From an uncultured Methylococcaceae bacterium (GTDB taxonomy: Bacteria > Pseudomonadota > Gammaproteobacteria > Methylococcales > Methylococcaceae), in NCBI GenBank assembly GCA_903859815.1, contig CAIOOA010000018.1, forward strand, positions 1-57,377: a stretch of 57,377 nt of DNA, in the 5' to 3' direction. The position numbers and the translations under genes were made by a program. Under the pieces are notes generated by a model. It had not been told where the DNA came from, ran no database searches, and was given only the letters and a program-made list of their open reading frames with translations. Shown here piece after piece: positions 34,881-43,687 of the stretch (its first letter is position 1; each line of letters begins with the position of its first letter).

Positions 34881-36338
34881 ATGATTAGATTGTTTTCTCT
34901 CGCCCGGGTATTCGGTATTATGCTGATGATTTTCAGCACTTTCTACACGTTGCCGATTATTACTTCATGGCTGTTTAACGATGGGACAACGCCTCTGTTC
35001 ATCAGGGACATGTTGCTCACCTTTTCGTTCGGCGGCTCTTTGTGGGTTCTTTCCAAAGATTATGCACGCGAACTCAAGGCAAAGGATGGGTTCATCTTGG
35101 TTTTGTTGGCTTGGAGTGGAATGGCTGCCATATCCGCCGTGCCGTTGATGACTTACTTTCCGAACATTTCATTTACCGATGCCTATTTTGAAACCATGTC
35201 CGGGCTTTCGACCACGGGTGCGACGGTATTGAGTGGATTGGATAACCTGCCCCCGGCGATTAACCTTTGGCGTCACGAATTGCATTGGATTGGCGGAATG
35301 GGCATCATTGTGCTGGCGGTGGCCATCCTACCCATACTCGGTGTCGGCGGGAGACAGGTTTTTATGTCGGAAACCCCTGGGCCTATGAAAGACAGTAAGC
35401 TCACCCCCCGTATCACCGAAACGGCCAGGAACCTCTGGGCTATTTATGCCGGCATCACGGTGGCTTGCATTTTAGGCTTGAAATGGGCAGGCATGAACTG
35501 GTTGGATGCCATCTGCCATGCTTTTTCCACAATGGGTTTGGGTGGCTTTTCCACCCATGATGCCAATATCGCTTATTTCGATTCCCCGGCCATAGAGGGT
35601 GTGTTGATGGTTTTCATGTTGCTATCCGGCATGAATTTCGCCACCCATTTTCTCGCCATGCGCAACAGAAGCTTCAACCCTTATAAGTATGATGTTGAGG
35701 CGAAACCTTACTTGGCTCTCATTATGGGTAGTTGCGTGGCAGTCGCCGTGTTTTTAGTCCATAAAGGGGTATACCCGGAATATTTGATAGCCCTAAGGAA
35801 TGCCGCCTTTAACGTGATTTCAATGGCAACCGATTGCGGCTTTTGGAGTGTTGATTTTAACCAATGGCCGATTTTTGTCCCCCTTTGGATGCTTTTTCTC
35901 GCCTGTATCACCGTAAACACCGGCTCGACCGGGGGTGGCATCAAAATGATGCGCACACTGATTTTGGCTAAACAAAGCGAAGTTCAGATGTTTTTGCTCA
36001 ATCACCCGACGGCGGTGCATCCGCTCAAGCTAGGCAAGATGATCGTGCATTCCAATGTCCAACTCTCGGTGCTGGGCTTTATATTTGTCTATTTCATGAG
36101 CATCGTCATCTTGACTTTCATGCTCATCGTCACGGGCATGGATTTCGTCTCTGCCCTATCCGCCATTGTGTCCTGTCTGAATAACGCCGGACCTGGTTTG
36201 GGACAAGTGGGTCCGACCGCCACCTACGCATCGCTCAGCGACTTTCAAACTTGGATTTGCACCTTGGCGATGTTTCTAGGCCGCATGGAAATATTCACAG
36301 TGCTGGTTATTTTCACCCCGGCGTTTTGGCGAAAGTAA
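34881..36338 (+). CDS. trkH: Trk-type potassium uptake protein TrkH
   Basis: This 485-residue inner-membrane potassium channel subunit has four pore repeats, each with a selectivity-filter-like segment: MSGLSTTGATVLSGL, FSTMGLGGFSTHDANI, ISMATDCGFWSVDF and SCLNNAGPGLGQVG. NTGSTGGGIKMMRTLIL is the intramembrane gating loop. About ten hydrophobic segments, normal length. The cytoplasmic regulator TrkA is not in the window. Confidence 0.95.
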   Translation: MIRLFSLARVFGIMLMIFSTFYTLPIITSWLFNDGTTPLFIRDMLLTFSFGGSLWVLSKDYARELKAKDGFILVLLAWSGMAAISAVPLMTYFPNISFTDAYFETMSGLSTTGATVLSGLDNLPPAINLWRHELHWIGGMGIIVLAVAILPILGVGGRQVFMSETPGPMKDSKLTPRITETARNLWAIYAGITVACILGLKWAGMNWLDAICHAFSTMGLGGFSTHDANIAYFDSPAIEGVLMVFMLLSGMNFATHFLAMRNRSFNPYKYDVEAKPYLALIMGSCVAVAVFLVHKGVYPEYLIALRNAAFNVISMATDCGFWSVDFNQWPIFVPLWMLFLACITVNTGSTGGGIKMMRTLILAKQSEVQMFLLNHPTAVHPLKLGKMIVHSNVQLSVLGFIFVYFMSIVILTFMLIVTGMDFVSALSAIVSCLNNAGPGLGQVGPTATYASLSDFQTWICTLAMFLGRMEIFTVLVIFTPAFWRK

Positions 36339-36403
36339 TATAATCACGACACCAATCAGTTAAACCAACTGTGTTGCAACCTAAACATTGCACGGTGTCC
36401 ATT

Positions 36404-37648
36404 ATGAACAAACAAACCTTCGCATTCTTGTTGTCGATTCTTGTGCCATCGCTTTGTTGGCCCGTCACCCCACAGGACCGGCAGCGCTTGGATCAGTTTG
36501 CGCAAAAGGTAATCGCTAAAAGTCAAAAGCTTGCTGGTTATCCAGTCAACCAAGACACCTCCTTGGATGGGTTTTATGCCTGGTATGTGAAGAGCAAGCT
36601 TTACCGCGCCTCCATGAATAATGTCGGCAACCCGCGCAATCAAAGCCCTTACAGTATCAACACCCATGCGTTTGAGAACGAAGTCGTGGACTATTTTGCG
36701 AAGCTCTACGGGTATAAGGAGGATGATTATTGGGGGTTTGTGACCGGCAGCGGAACCGATGGCAACAATCATGGCATTTATTATGGTCGCAAATTCCTAC
36801 AAGCAAAATCCACCGTACCGCCGATTATTTACGTCTCCGAAGAAGCGCATTATTCGATCAAAAAACTGGCGGACGTGCAAAACTCGGAACTCCGCTTGAT
36901 TAAAGCCACCGATATGGGCCAAATGGATTTGGACGACTTTGAGAAACAATTGGACCCAACCCGCCCTGCCTTGGTGGTTATAGCCTTGGGAACCACGTTC
37001 AAAGGGGCCATCGACGACCAAGCAGCGATTCGTAAGATATTGGCGGAAAAGCACAAGGGGCCGGAATATATTCATTTGGATGCGGCATTGTTCGGGGGTT
37101 ACTTGCCTTATCTTGGCGGTGAAGCGGCAGGTTTGGTCAATCAGCAGTTGCAGAAATTTGACTCCATCGCGGTTTCCGGCCATAAATTTTTTGGCTTCGA
37201 CGAACCCATGGGCATTTTCATAACGACTAAAGAAGCATTTGGCAATCTCAATCCATTCCATGTCACGTACTTGAATGATGCGGTTCCCACGATTACCTGT
37301 TCCCGCAGTGCGTTGGACCCGTTGAAGTTTTGGTGGAAGCTGCATTCCACGCGGATGGATCAATTCCAAGCGATTTCCACAAATCTTTTATCCAATGCCG
37401 ACTATTTGTTGGAAAAACTGCAATCGGCGGGTGTCAAAGCTTGGAAAAATCCCTACTCAAACACAATCTTTTTCGAGCGGCCGCCTGTGGAAATCTTAGG
37501 GAAGTATGATTTGGCCCCTGACGAAAGCCCGGTATTTGGCAAACTGGCTCATTTTATTATCATGCCCCATGTCAACAAGAAGCTGATGGATGGCTTTGTC
37601 AGGGACATGGCGAGTTGGAAAGCCCAAGCAACCACTGAATTTCAGTGA
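36404..37648 (+). CDS. PLP-dependent histidine-decarboxylase-like enzyme with apparent signal peptide
   Basis: This 414-residue group II PLP decarboxylase resembles histidine decarboxylases of gammaproteobacteria. Visible are GFVTGSGTDGNNHGIYYGRK, SEEAHYSIKKLADVQN (ring-stacking His), IALGTTFKGAIDDQAAIRKI, HLDAALFGGYLP (PLP-N Asp) and the Schiff-base lysine in VSGHKFFGFDEPMGI. Unusually, ATG 36404 gives a start MNKQTFAFLLSILVPSLCWP, a Sec-like signal of about 20-24 residues absent from the cytosolic family members I know, followed by TPQDRQRLDQFAQKV where the family normally starts. If exported, it would be a periplasmic amino-acid decarboxylase. Substrate is uncertain; histidine is the best guess. 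Confidence 0.82.
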   Translation: MNKQTFAFLLSILVPSLCWPVTPQDRQRLDQFAQKVIAKSQKLAGYPVNQDTSLDGFYAWYVKSKLYRASMNNVGNPRNQSPYSINTHAFENEVVDYFAKLYGYKEDDYWGFVTGSGTDGNNHGIYYGRKFLQAKSTVPPIIYVSEEAHYSIKKLADVQNSELRLIKATDMGQMDLDDFEKQLDPTRPALVVIALGTTFKGAIDDQAAIRKILAEKHKGPEYIHLDAALFGGYLPYLGGEAAGLVNQQLQKFDSIAVSGHKFFGFDEPMGIFITTKEAFGNLNPFHVTYLNDAVPTITCSRSALDPLKFWWKLHSTRMDQFQAISTNLLSNADYLLEKLQSAGVKAWKNPYSNTIFFERPPVEILGKYDLAPDESPVFGKLAHFIIMPHVNKKLMDGFVRDMASWKAQATTEFQ

Positions 37649-37709
37649 TTCAAATGTGGCAGGGGTGAATCCATTCTCGCAAGATTAAATTCAGTCTGAT
37701 GAAATGCAT

Positions 37710-38087
37710 TCATTCCACATCACGGTAGGCAAATACTGCCAACAATAGCCATGCCGCCATGAAAGCCAAACCTCCCAGCGGCGTAATCATGCCTAGCCAA
37801 GTCAAGCCAGTCAGCGTCAATAAATACAAGCTACCGGAAAAAACCGCAATCCCCGCCAGCATCAACCAGCCCGCCCACCCCAACTTGTTAGACTCCGGGT
37901 ATTGCTTGGCTAACACGGCAATTAACCCTAAGCCCAAGGCGTGGAAGAAATGGTAACGCACAGCGGTTTGAAACACCTCCATCATGTGTTCATCCAAACG
38001 ACCCCGCAAACCGTGCGCGGCGAAGGCTCCGAGGGCTACGGCTAAAAATGCGGTGAGAGAGGCGGATAATAGAAATCGTTTGTACAT
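37710..38087 (-). CDS. DUF423 family membrane protein
   Basis: This 125-residue protein has four predicted membrane helices. AVALGAFAAHGLRGRLDEHM and VFQTAVRYHFFHALGLGLIA are the signature of the DUF423/YgdD family, and GSLYLLTLTG and ITPLGGLAFMAAWL complete it. Function is unknown. Length is standard. Confidence 0.93.
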   Translation of the reverse strand: MYKRFLLSASLTAFLAVALGAFAAHGLRGRLDEHMMEVFQTAVRYHFFHALGLGLIAVLAKQYPESNKLGWAGWLMLAGIAVFSGSLYLLTLTGLTWLGMITPLGGLAFMAAWLLLAVFAYRDVE

Positions 38088-38195
38088 GGTTTTTTGAGTT
38101 AACGGAAATCATTAGGTGGCGTGGGGCATCTTGACTTTGGGGCGTTTATTGTGGATCGAGGCAACAGGTCGACGCTTCTTGGGTTGCTAAATTAT

Positions 38196-38221
38196 TTTTG
38201 CGGCGACTTGTCGCCGCAAAA
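38196..38221. repeat. Hairpin upstream of the DUF423 gene and downstream of the protease gene
   Basis: TTTTGCGGCGA (38196-38206) and its exact complement TCGCCGCAAAA (38211-38221) enclose CTTG. The T and A runs are part of the stem, so it works symmetrically on both strands. It could end the protease transcript but lacks a free T tail. Confidence 0.6.
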
Positions 38222-38263
38222 CCTCTGGCATCTTAACAGCACAAAAATCTTAAGCGCATTCTC

Positions 38264-40165
38264 TTAAATGGATTGGCACGAAGACTTTTCCAGCCACTTC
38301 CACAACTCGTCCACGTCTTGCAGTTTCTTATCTGAGGCTATGTAATGGACATGATTGTCCAGCGAGGAGACGCCCAAATAGGCTCCTGTGTTCGAATAGG
38401 TGCGGTAGGTATAGTAGTATGGGAAGGTGAAAGGATCTGCTGTAACCACGGTTTGGCCGGGTACCGGCGAGAATAAGTCAGGATATGTCTTTTCGGCCCA
38501 GTCGAACAGGCAATTAATTTGATTTAGGGTAGGTGGGTTTACCTTCACGGTGAACTTCTTGGTGCTGTCGTCTGAATTTATGGCGCTACCGACAAGTCCT
38601 TGACAACTCAAGGTGTAATCGGTTTGGAGTCCCACTTTCATTTCCAGCTTGGCTGAAGTCGGAACACTTCCCACCCAACCCCGGCGGGTATCGGTTAGGA
38701 AATCAACGATATTGTCAGCAACAATCGCCATGGCACTACAGGCGACTGCGCCAGTAGTGGACCATTCCACCGTGACGTTTGCAGGATAGTCGGTCGTTTT
38801 TTGTGTAGTGTTCAAGAATACTTTGGGGTAGACTTCCGTGGACGTATTGTTTAGCCACGTTTTAATATGTCGGTAGTATTTGTTGAGATAACTATAGTCG
38901 CCGATTTGGTAATTCTTCTCTGGGCCACCGAATAGCGTCCCCTTCCAATAAGGTGAGGCGTTAGAAACCGAGAACAACCCTGACCCACTGCTGCCGCCTT
39001 CAACTCCCCCGTAAACAAAGGAAACTGTATTGACCAAGTGTTCCCCGCCTGTGGTTGCATCTATCACCACTTGCCCCAACGCGCTAATATTGCCGAAACT
39101 GACCATTGTGTGATCGCCTTTAGGGTGGTGGACGGCCCAAACGGGGTCGCCTACCTGAATGTTAGTGTCCCAACCACTGAAGACCGCGCCGAGTGGGGGT
39201 TGTTTGTACAATATTAGGAAGGCGGGTTCCAGATAGACATCTGTGTACAGTAACCGGGCACCGCCGAAGGTGATCCAATGGCGGTAGTCAGTGAGGTCGC
39301 TCCCACAGGTCGAGGCCTGGAAAAACCATTCGAATGCGGCAGTGTCTGCGGTGGTTTGGTCGAAAATGCAATGGTTGGCGGTAGCGAACCACGGAGTCTG
39401 GGTAGCCCCCGCGTCCGCCAATAGAGTACCTGTACACACATAAGATTTATTGTCTTTGCTGCTGATGTAATGGATCAAAGCAGTAGCGCTAGCCGCTTTC
39501 TCCAGCCCCGGATAGGTGTTTAAGGAAGATAGGCAGGTTAGGTCGTATTGCTTCTCTTGGACATTGCCTATATTTCTCGGCACACTCGCCCCGACGGTGA
39601 TCACATTGACAGAATCGATTTTAAAATCCAGCTTATCCTTCGCCACTCCCTCGCTGGCGAATACCTCCAAGTCGGCGGAGTTGCCGTCGGTGACCGCCAA
39701 CCATATTCCGCCTTCACGGGAGACTGGCGCGTCGTCGTACCCAACTGTCGCTGAATTCAGATTGCCTTGCACCCGGAAGCGCAACGGCGACAACCCATCC
39801 GGCATGGCGACATGGAAGCGCAAGCGCTCGGCTTGAGTGGAAATCACCCGGATTCTGGCGGTGCGACCGCCAACTACAGGTTCCCATGACAATTGTGAAG
39901 CAAGAACTGGCGCGGACAGCGGGGCCACCACACCCGTTTTTATGGCTCCTAGGGTTGTTGAGCTTAGATCCACTTGAACCGTCGGCAGATTGATGACCCA
40001 CGGATTCACCCCGCTGCCGACAAACGGGCTTGGCAAGTTGTTACCGGGACTACCCGTGTTGCTGGACAACACGGGTTCGGCCTTGTCGGCATGGCAAAGC
40101 ACAGGGGGAAGCAAAAGACCAAGCAATAAGGCAAGCAGTGGGTGGAACACCATGGACTTCATCAT
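38264..40165 (-). CDS. Secreted trypsin-like serine protease with C-terminal module
   Basis: This 633-residue exported protein has a signal peptide (MVFHPLLALLLGLLLPPVLC) and an N-terminal beta-rich pro/accessory region of about 200 residues. A chymotrypsin-fold domain of the lysyl-endopeptidase type follows, with His in FATANHCIFD (H265) and Ser in EGGSSGSGLFS (S393). At the place of the catalytic Asp the sequence reads YLEPAFLIL, so E313 seems to replace it. Residues about 450-545 form a beta domain, and the last 80 (NCLFDWAEKTYPDLFSP ... YLGVSSLDNHVHYIAS) are a C-terminal module seen on many secreted proteins of methanotrophs and relatives (from memory). Several cysteine pairs fit periplasmic or external location. 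Confidence 0.85.
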   Translation of the reverse strand: MMKSMVFHPLLALLLGLLLPPVLCHADKAEPVLSSNTGSPGNNLPSPFVGSGVNPWVINLPTVQVDLSSTTLGAIKTGVVAPLSAPVLASQLSWEPVVGGRTARIRVISTQAERLRFHVAMPDGLSPLRFRVQGNLNSATVGYDDAPVSREGGIWLAVTDGNSADLEVFASEGVAKDKLDFKIDSVNVITVGASVPRNIGNVQEKQYDLTCLSSLNTYPGLEKAASATALIHYISSKDNKSYVCTGTLLADAGATQTPWFATANHCIFDQTTADTAAFEWFFQASTCGSDLTDYRHWITFGGARLLYTDVYLEPAFLILYKQPPLGAVFSGWDTNIQVGDPVWAVHHPKGDHTMVSFGNISALGQVVIDATTGGEHLVNTVSFVYGGVEGGSSGSGLFSVSNASPYWKGTLFGGPEKNYQIGDYSYLNKYYRHIKTWLNNTSTEVYPKVFLNTTQKTTDYPANVTVEWSTTGAVACSAMAIVADNIVDFLTDTRRGWVGSVPTSAKLEMKVGLQTDYTLSCQGLVGSAINSDDSTKKFTVKVNPPTLNQINCLFDWAEKTYPDLFSPVPGQTVVTADPFTFPYYYTYRTYSNTGAYLGVSSLDNHVHYIASDKKLQDVDELWKWLEKSSCQSI

Positions 40166-40353
40166 CTATGTCCTATGTCGGGTGATTGTCTCAAGGAATG
40201 CAAACATATGCGGCAGAAGAAAAATTTGCCATACATTCTGCTAAATCGCATATTGAAAACACAATTTTGAGTAATTTTCTCACGAATGCAGATTGCTGCG
40301 CCAGTCATGTCGAGATCAATCTGCATGGTTTTCCAAAAAAATAAGCAAATGCG

Positions 40354-40380
40354 TTGCAATAATCCATAAAAAATTATAGT
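40354..40380 (+). promoter_or_regulatory. Candidate promoter of the small secreted-protein gene
   Basis: TTGCAA (40354-40359) and TATAGT (40375-40380) are separated by 15 bases, a short but tolerable spacing, 47 bp before ATG 40428. Confidence 0.35.
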
Positions 40381-40427
40381 ATGAATCAAAGTGTCCTAGC
40401 TGCTTTTTTTAAGTGGAAACTATACCA

Positions 40428-40910
40428 ATGAAAAAATATCTTGCCACACTATTATTGTTTGGTTTTTTTCAAACTGCATACGCAATTAGTACTTATGATT
40501 TTGATACGGGCATCCTAAGTCTCGACAGTGTGGTTGTAGACGGCATAAAATATAATAATGTCAAGGTGTTGCTATTTTCGCCTAACGTGCTGAGCATAGG
40601 TTCCTCGGAACCTTATGTGCCAACACCGCCGTCAACTCCACCAGTGGATCCAATTTCAAACACTTGCACCAGCAGCAACCTGAATATTGTGAAGTTTAAT
40701 ATGATTCAATTATTTATGACATTAGACCAAGTAATTAAGTTGGTTGGATGCAGGAATGATCCAAACGGCACGATAAGATTACAGGATGCCATCATGTATG
40801 TTTGGTCCTCCGACTCACCAAAACTGACTTTATACGTATTTTTCGACAAGATGGGCGTCTTTACACAAGGTAGTGAACATGGCATTTTCAAGGGTGCCGT
40901 TGGATTCTAG
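40428..40910 (+). CDS. Small secreted protein of unknown function
   Basis: This 160-residue protein has a clear signal peptide (MKKYLATLLLFGFFQTAYA). The mature part starts ISTYDFDTGILSLDSVVVDG and continues with VKVLLFSPNVLSIGSSEP, a beta-rich repeat often seen at the front of secreted proteins in this group. A proline/threonine linker (PTPPSTPPVDP) follows, then a C-terminal domain with two cysteines and the pattern NMIQLFMTLDQVIKLVGCRN, which resembles a BamE/SmpA-like alpha-beta unit. No family can be named with confidence. It is A/T-rich compared with its neighbours. Confidence 0.72.
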   Translation: MKKYLATLLLFGFFQTAYAISTYDFDTGILSLDSVVVDGIKYNNVKVLLFSPNVLSIGSSEPYVPTPPSTPPVDPISNTCTSSNLNIVKFNMIQLFMTLDQVIKLVGCRNDPNGTIRLQDAIMYVWSSDSPKLTLYVFFDKMGVFTQGSEHGIFKGAVGF

Positions 40911-41278
40911 CCCCCTTACTTTGGATGAATGGGTGGTTAGCCGCTTACAGTTGGCTGGGGGTTGCATGGTGTTTTGTCCGAACATTCGGAACCTATGATG
41001 TCTAAGCTCCCAGCTAAATCTCAAATTTTGCCACCAGCTTTAGCGTCTACCGTATCCTGACCCCGAGGTTAGTCGTATGCGATGCCGTTGGCAAGCACCG
41101 TTCCATTGCTTGGCATCAAACCAGTGAAAAATCCCTAGTCATCGTTTTCCCGATTGAATGCTATAATTCGAGTTCTAGCGTGTCCTTTCCATAGTCTTGG
41201 GAAGGCCAAAGTGAATTCTACTGGGTTCTTGTAACTGAGAACCCTAATAAATTATACCCCCTCTCTGACCATCGACCC
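40911..41278. other. Gap before the carbamoyltransferase gene
   Basis: No gene is seen in these 368 bp. TATAAT at 41162-41167 is a good -10 but without a clear -35. GGGTTCT/AGAACCC (41223-41229 and 41238-41244) form a small hairpin in the leader of the next operon. There is no ribosome site of note before ATG 41279. Confidence 0.5.
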
Positions 41279-43120
41279 ATGACCACAATTCTCGGAATAT
41301 CAGCCTATTACCATGACAGCGCGGCAGCTTTGGTCAGGGATGGGGAGATTGTCGCCGCTGCCCAGGAAGAGCGGTTTTCCCGCAAAAAACATGACAGCCG
41401 GTTTCCCCGCCATGCGATAGCTTATTGCTTGAAGGAAGCCGACATTAGGATTGCAGAAGTCGATGAAGTGGTTTTTTATGATAAGCCCTTGGTCAAGTTC
41501 GAGCGCTTGCTGGAAACTTACTTAAGCTATGCCCCCAGAGGTTTGCGTTCCTTCATCATGGCAATGCCGGTATGGTTGAAGGAGAAACTTTATCTGAAAA
41601 GCACGTTAAAAAAGGAACTGGCGGGGTTAGGCCAATGCAAGAAAAAAGAATTGCCCGCATTGCTGTTCGCCGAACACCACCAATCACATGCCGCCTCGGC
41701 CTTCTTTCCTTCCCCATTCGATAATGCCGCAGTACTTTGCTTGGACGGAGTGGGCGAGTGGGCGACCACTTCAGCTTGGATAGGCGAAGGCAACCAATTG
41801 AAAGCCCTGTGGGAAATTGATTTTCCGCATTCTTTGGGGCTGCTTTATTCCGCATTCACTTATTACACCGGGTTCAAGGTGAATTCTGGCGAATATAAGT
41901 TGATGGGGCTGGCCCCTTACGGTGTACCGCACTATGTAGACCTCATCTATGAACATATCATTGATCTGAAGGAAGATGGCACATTCCGCTTGAACATGGA
42001 TTATTTCAATTATTGCACCGGTTTGACCATGACCAGCGAGAAGTTTCATAAGCTGTTTCGTGGCAAGCCGAGAAAACCGGAAAGTAAATTGACCCAAAAG
42101 GAAATGGACATTGCCGCATCGATTCAAGTGGTCACGGAAGAAGTGGTGTTGCGCCTAGCCAAAACCTTACATCGTGAAACCGGCATGGATTATCTGTGTT
42201 TAGCTGGTGGTGTCGCATTGAACTGCGTCGCCAATGGCAGAGTGTTGCGCGAGGGTCCATTTAAAGATATTTGGATTCAACCCGCTGCAGGTGATGCTGG
42301 CGGTGCATTGGGTGCGGCACTCACGGCGTGGCATCAACACCGTGGTGGAAAGCGTGACACGACTGGCAAAGACAAAATGGCAGGGTCTTATTTGGGTCCA
42401 GCCTTTAGCCATGAGCAAATTAGAGACGAATTGGATCGCATGAATGCGAATTATGTGAAAATGGACGACCAGCAACTGACGGGGAAATTAGCTGAAATAC
42501 TGGCTGAAAAACATGTTGTTGGTTGGTTTCAAGGCCGGATGGAGTTCGGGCCGCGCGCATTGGGGGGGCGTTCCATCATCGGAGACCCTCGTAGCCCCGA
42601 AATGCAGTCTGTGATGAATCTAAAAATCAAATTTCGCGAGTCATTCCGCCCCTTTGCGCCGGCAGTGCTGGCCGAGCGAGTGTCGGACTACTTTGAACTG
42701 GACCGGCCCAGCCCTTATATGCTCATTGTTGCGCCAGTCAAAGAATCATTACGCATCCCAGAGACTCAAAACGGCTTCCACATGTTCGGGATTGACAAGC
42801 TTCATGCCTTGCGTTCCCAGCTTCAATCCATCACCCATGTGGACTATTCTGCCCGCGTCCAAACGGTACACGCCGAGACTAACCCCCGCTTCCATGCCTT
42901 GCTGAAAGCGTTCGAGCAAAAGACTGGTTGCGGGGTTTTGGTTAACACCTCGTTCAATGTCCGTGGTGAACCCATCGTAGGTAGCCCCACAGATGCTTAT
43001 CGCTGCTTCATGCGCACGGAAATGGATTATCTGGTCGTGGAGAATTTTCTACTGGCCAAGTCATCCCAGCCCGAATGGAAGAAGGATGATGCGTGGATGA
43101 AGGAGTTTGAGCTTGACTAA
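41279..43120 (+). CDS. NodU/CmcH-family O-carbamoyltransferase
   Basis: This 613-residue enzyme transfers a carbamoyl group from carbamoyl phosphate to a hydroxyl of a sugar or natural product. The N-terminal Kae1-like domain begins TTILGISAYYHDSAAALVRD and includes AAQEERFSRKKHDSRFP, EHHQSHAASAFFPSPF, VLCLDGVGEWATTSAW and GLLYSAFTYYTGFKVNSGEY. The C-terminal carbamoyl-phosphate domain has VVGWFQGRMEFGPRALGGRS and VLVNTSFNVRGEPIVGSP. It opens a four-gene cluster whose other members are a SxtJ-like membrane protein, a DUF5989 peptide and an SGNH hydrolase; this pattern points to modification of a cell-surface or secreted glycan, not to a nodulation factor (inference). Confidence 0.95.
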   Translation: MTTILGISAYYHDSAAALVRDGEIVAAAQEERFSRKKHDSRFPRHAIAYCLKEADIRIAEVDEVVFYDKPLVKFERLLETYLSYAPRGLRSFIMAMPVWLKEKLYLKSTLKKELAGLGQCKKKELPALLFAEHHQSHAASAFFPSPFDNAAVLCLDGVGEWATTSAWIGEGNQLKALWEIDFPHSLGLLYSAFTYYTGFKVNSGEYKLMGLAPYGVPHYVDLIYEHIIDLKEDGTFRLNMDYFNYCTGLTMTSEKFHKLFRGKPRKPESKLTQKEMDIAASIQVVTEEVVLRLAKTLHRETGMDYLCLAGGVALNCVANGRVLREGPFKDIWIQPAAGDAGGALGAALTAWHQHRGGKRDTTGKDKMAGSYLGPAFSHEQIRDELDRMNANYVKMDDQQLTGKLAEILAEKHVVGWFQGRMEFGPRALGGRSIIGDPRSPEMQSVMNLKIKFRESFRPFAPAVLAERVSDYFELDRPSPYMLIVAPVKESLRIPETQNGFHMFGIDKLHALRSQLQSITHVDYSARVQTVHAETNPRFHALLKAFEQKTGCGVLVNTSFNVRGEPIVGSPTDAYRCFMRTEMDYLVVENFLLAKSSQPEWKKDDAWMKEFELD

Positions 43121-43532
43121 ATTCAGATTTTTGCACGGGAAGCTCACGTTGAACAAACGCGAGGAACTGCGCAATTTTGGCTTGGTTTTCGGCGCAGCTA
43201 TTGCGTTGATTGTCGGCTTGGCCTTGCCTTTGCTTTGGAAATTCCCGTTTTCTCCTTGGCCTTGGGGTGCGGGGGCGGTTTTCATGCTAATCGGTTTAGT
43301 CATGCCTCGTCTGCTAGGGCCATTTCATCGGCTATGGATGGGCTTTGCAGAACTCATTGGGTCAATCAATTCCAAGATCATCTTGACGGTGTGTTTTTAT
43401 TTGATTATTTTGCCGTTTGGCTTGATGCTGAGGATTTTTCGCGCCGACCCCATGGCTAGGCGCTTAGACAAAGATGCTGAGAGCTATCGTGTTAATAGCA
43501 AACAACCTTCGCGAATGGAGCGGCCTTTTTAA
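43107..43532 (+). CDS. SxtJ-like small membrane protein
   Basis: This 141-residue protein with three or four membrane helices (LVFGAAIALIVGLALPLLW, GAGAVFMLIGLVMPRLLG, ILTVCFYLIILPFGLMLRI) and a basic end (DPMARRLDKDAESY) matches the SxtJ family named from saxitoxin clusters, where the function is unknown. The TTG start at 43107 lies inside the end of the carbamoyltransferase gene with AGGAG just upstream, so translation is coupled. It overlaps the next small gene by one base (TAATG). Confidence 0.85.
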   Translation: MSLTKFRFLHGKLTLNKREELRNFGLVFGAAIALIVGLALPLLWKFPFSPWPWGAGAVFMLIGLVMPRLLGPFHRLWMGFAELIGSINSKIILTVCFYLIILPFGLMLRIFRADPMARRLDKDAESYRVNSKQPSRMERPF

Positions 43533-43684
43533 TGCTTGATTTATTATCCGATCTTTGGGCTTTCATGCGGGAACGCAAGAAATTTTGGCTAATTCCCATC
43601 GTCGTTGTGTTGCTGTTACTGGGTGGGCTACTTGTGTTTGCACAAGGCTCGGCCTTGGCTCCGTTCATTTACACCTTGTTTTAA
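43532..43684 (+). CDS. DUF5989 family mini membrane protein
   Basis: This 50-residue protein begins MLDLLSDLWAFMRERKKFWL, followed by one transmembrane helix (IPIVVVLLLLGGLLVFAQGS) and the end ALAPFIYTLF. The W-x-F-x-x-x-x-K-x-x-W segment, hydrophobic helix and APFIYTLF end are the DUF5989 pattern that accompanies SxtJ and carbamoyltransferases. It is too short for many gene finders. The start overlaps the SxtJ stop and its own stop is 3 bp before the hydrolase GTG, so all four genes are tightly coupled. Confidence 0.85.
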   Translation: MLDLLSDLWAFMRERKKFWLIPIVVVLLLLGGLLVFAQGSALAPFIYTLF

Positions 43685-43687
43685 GTC

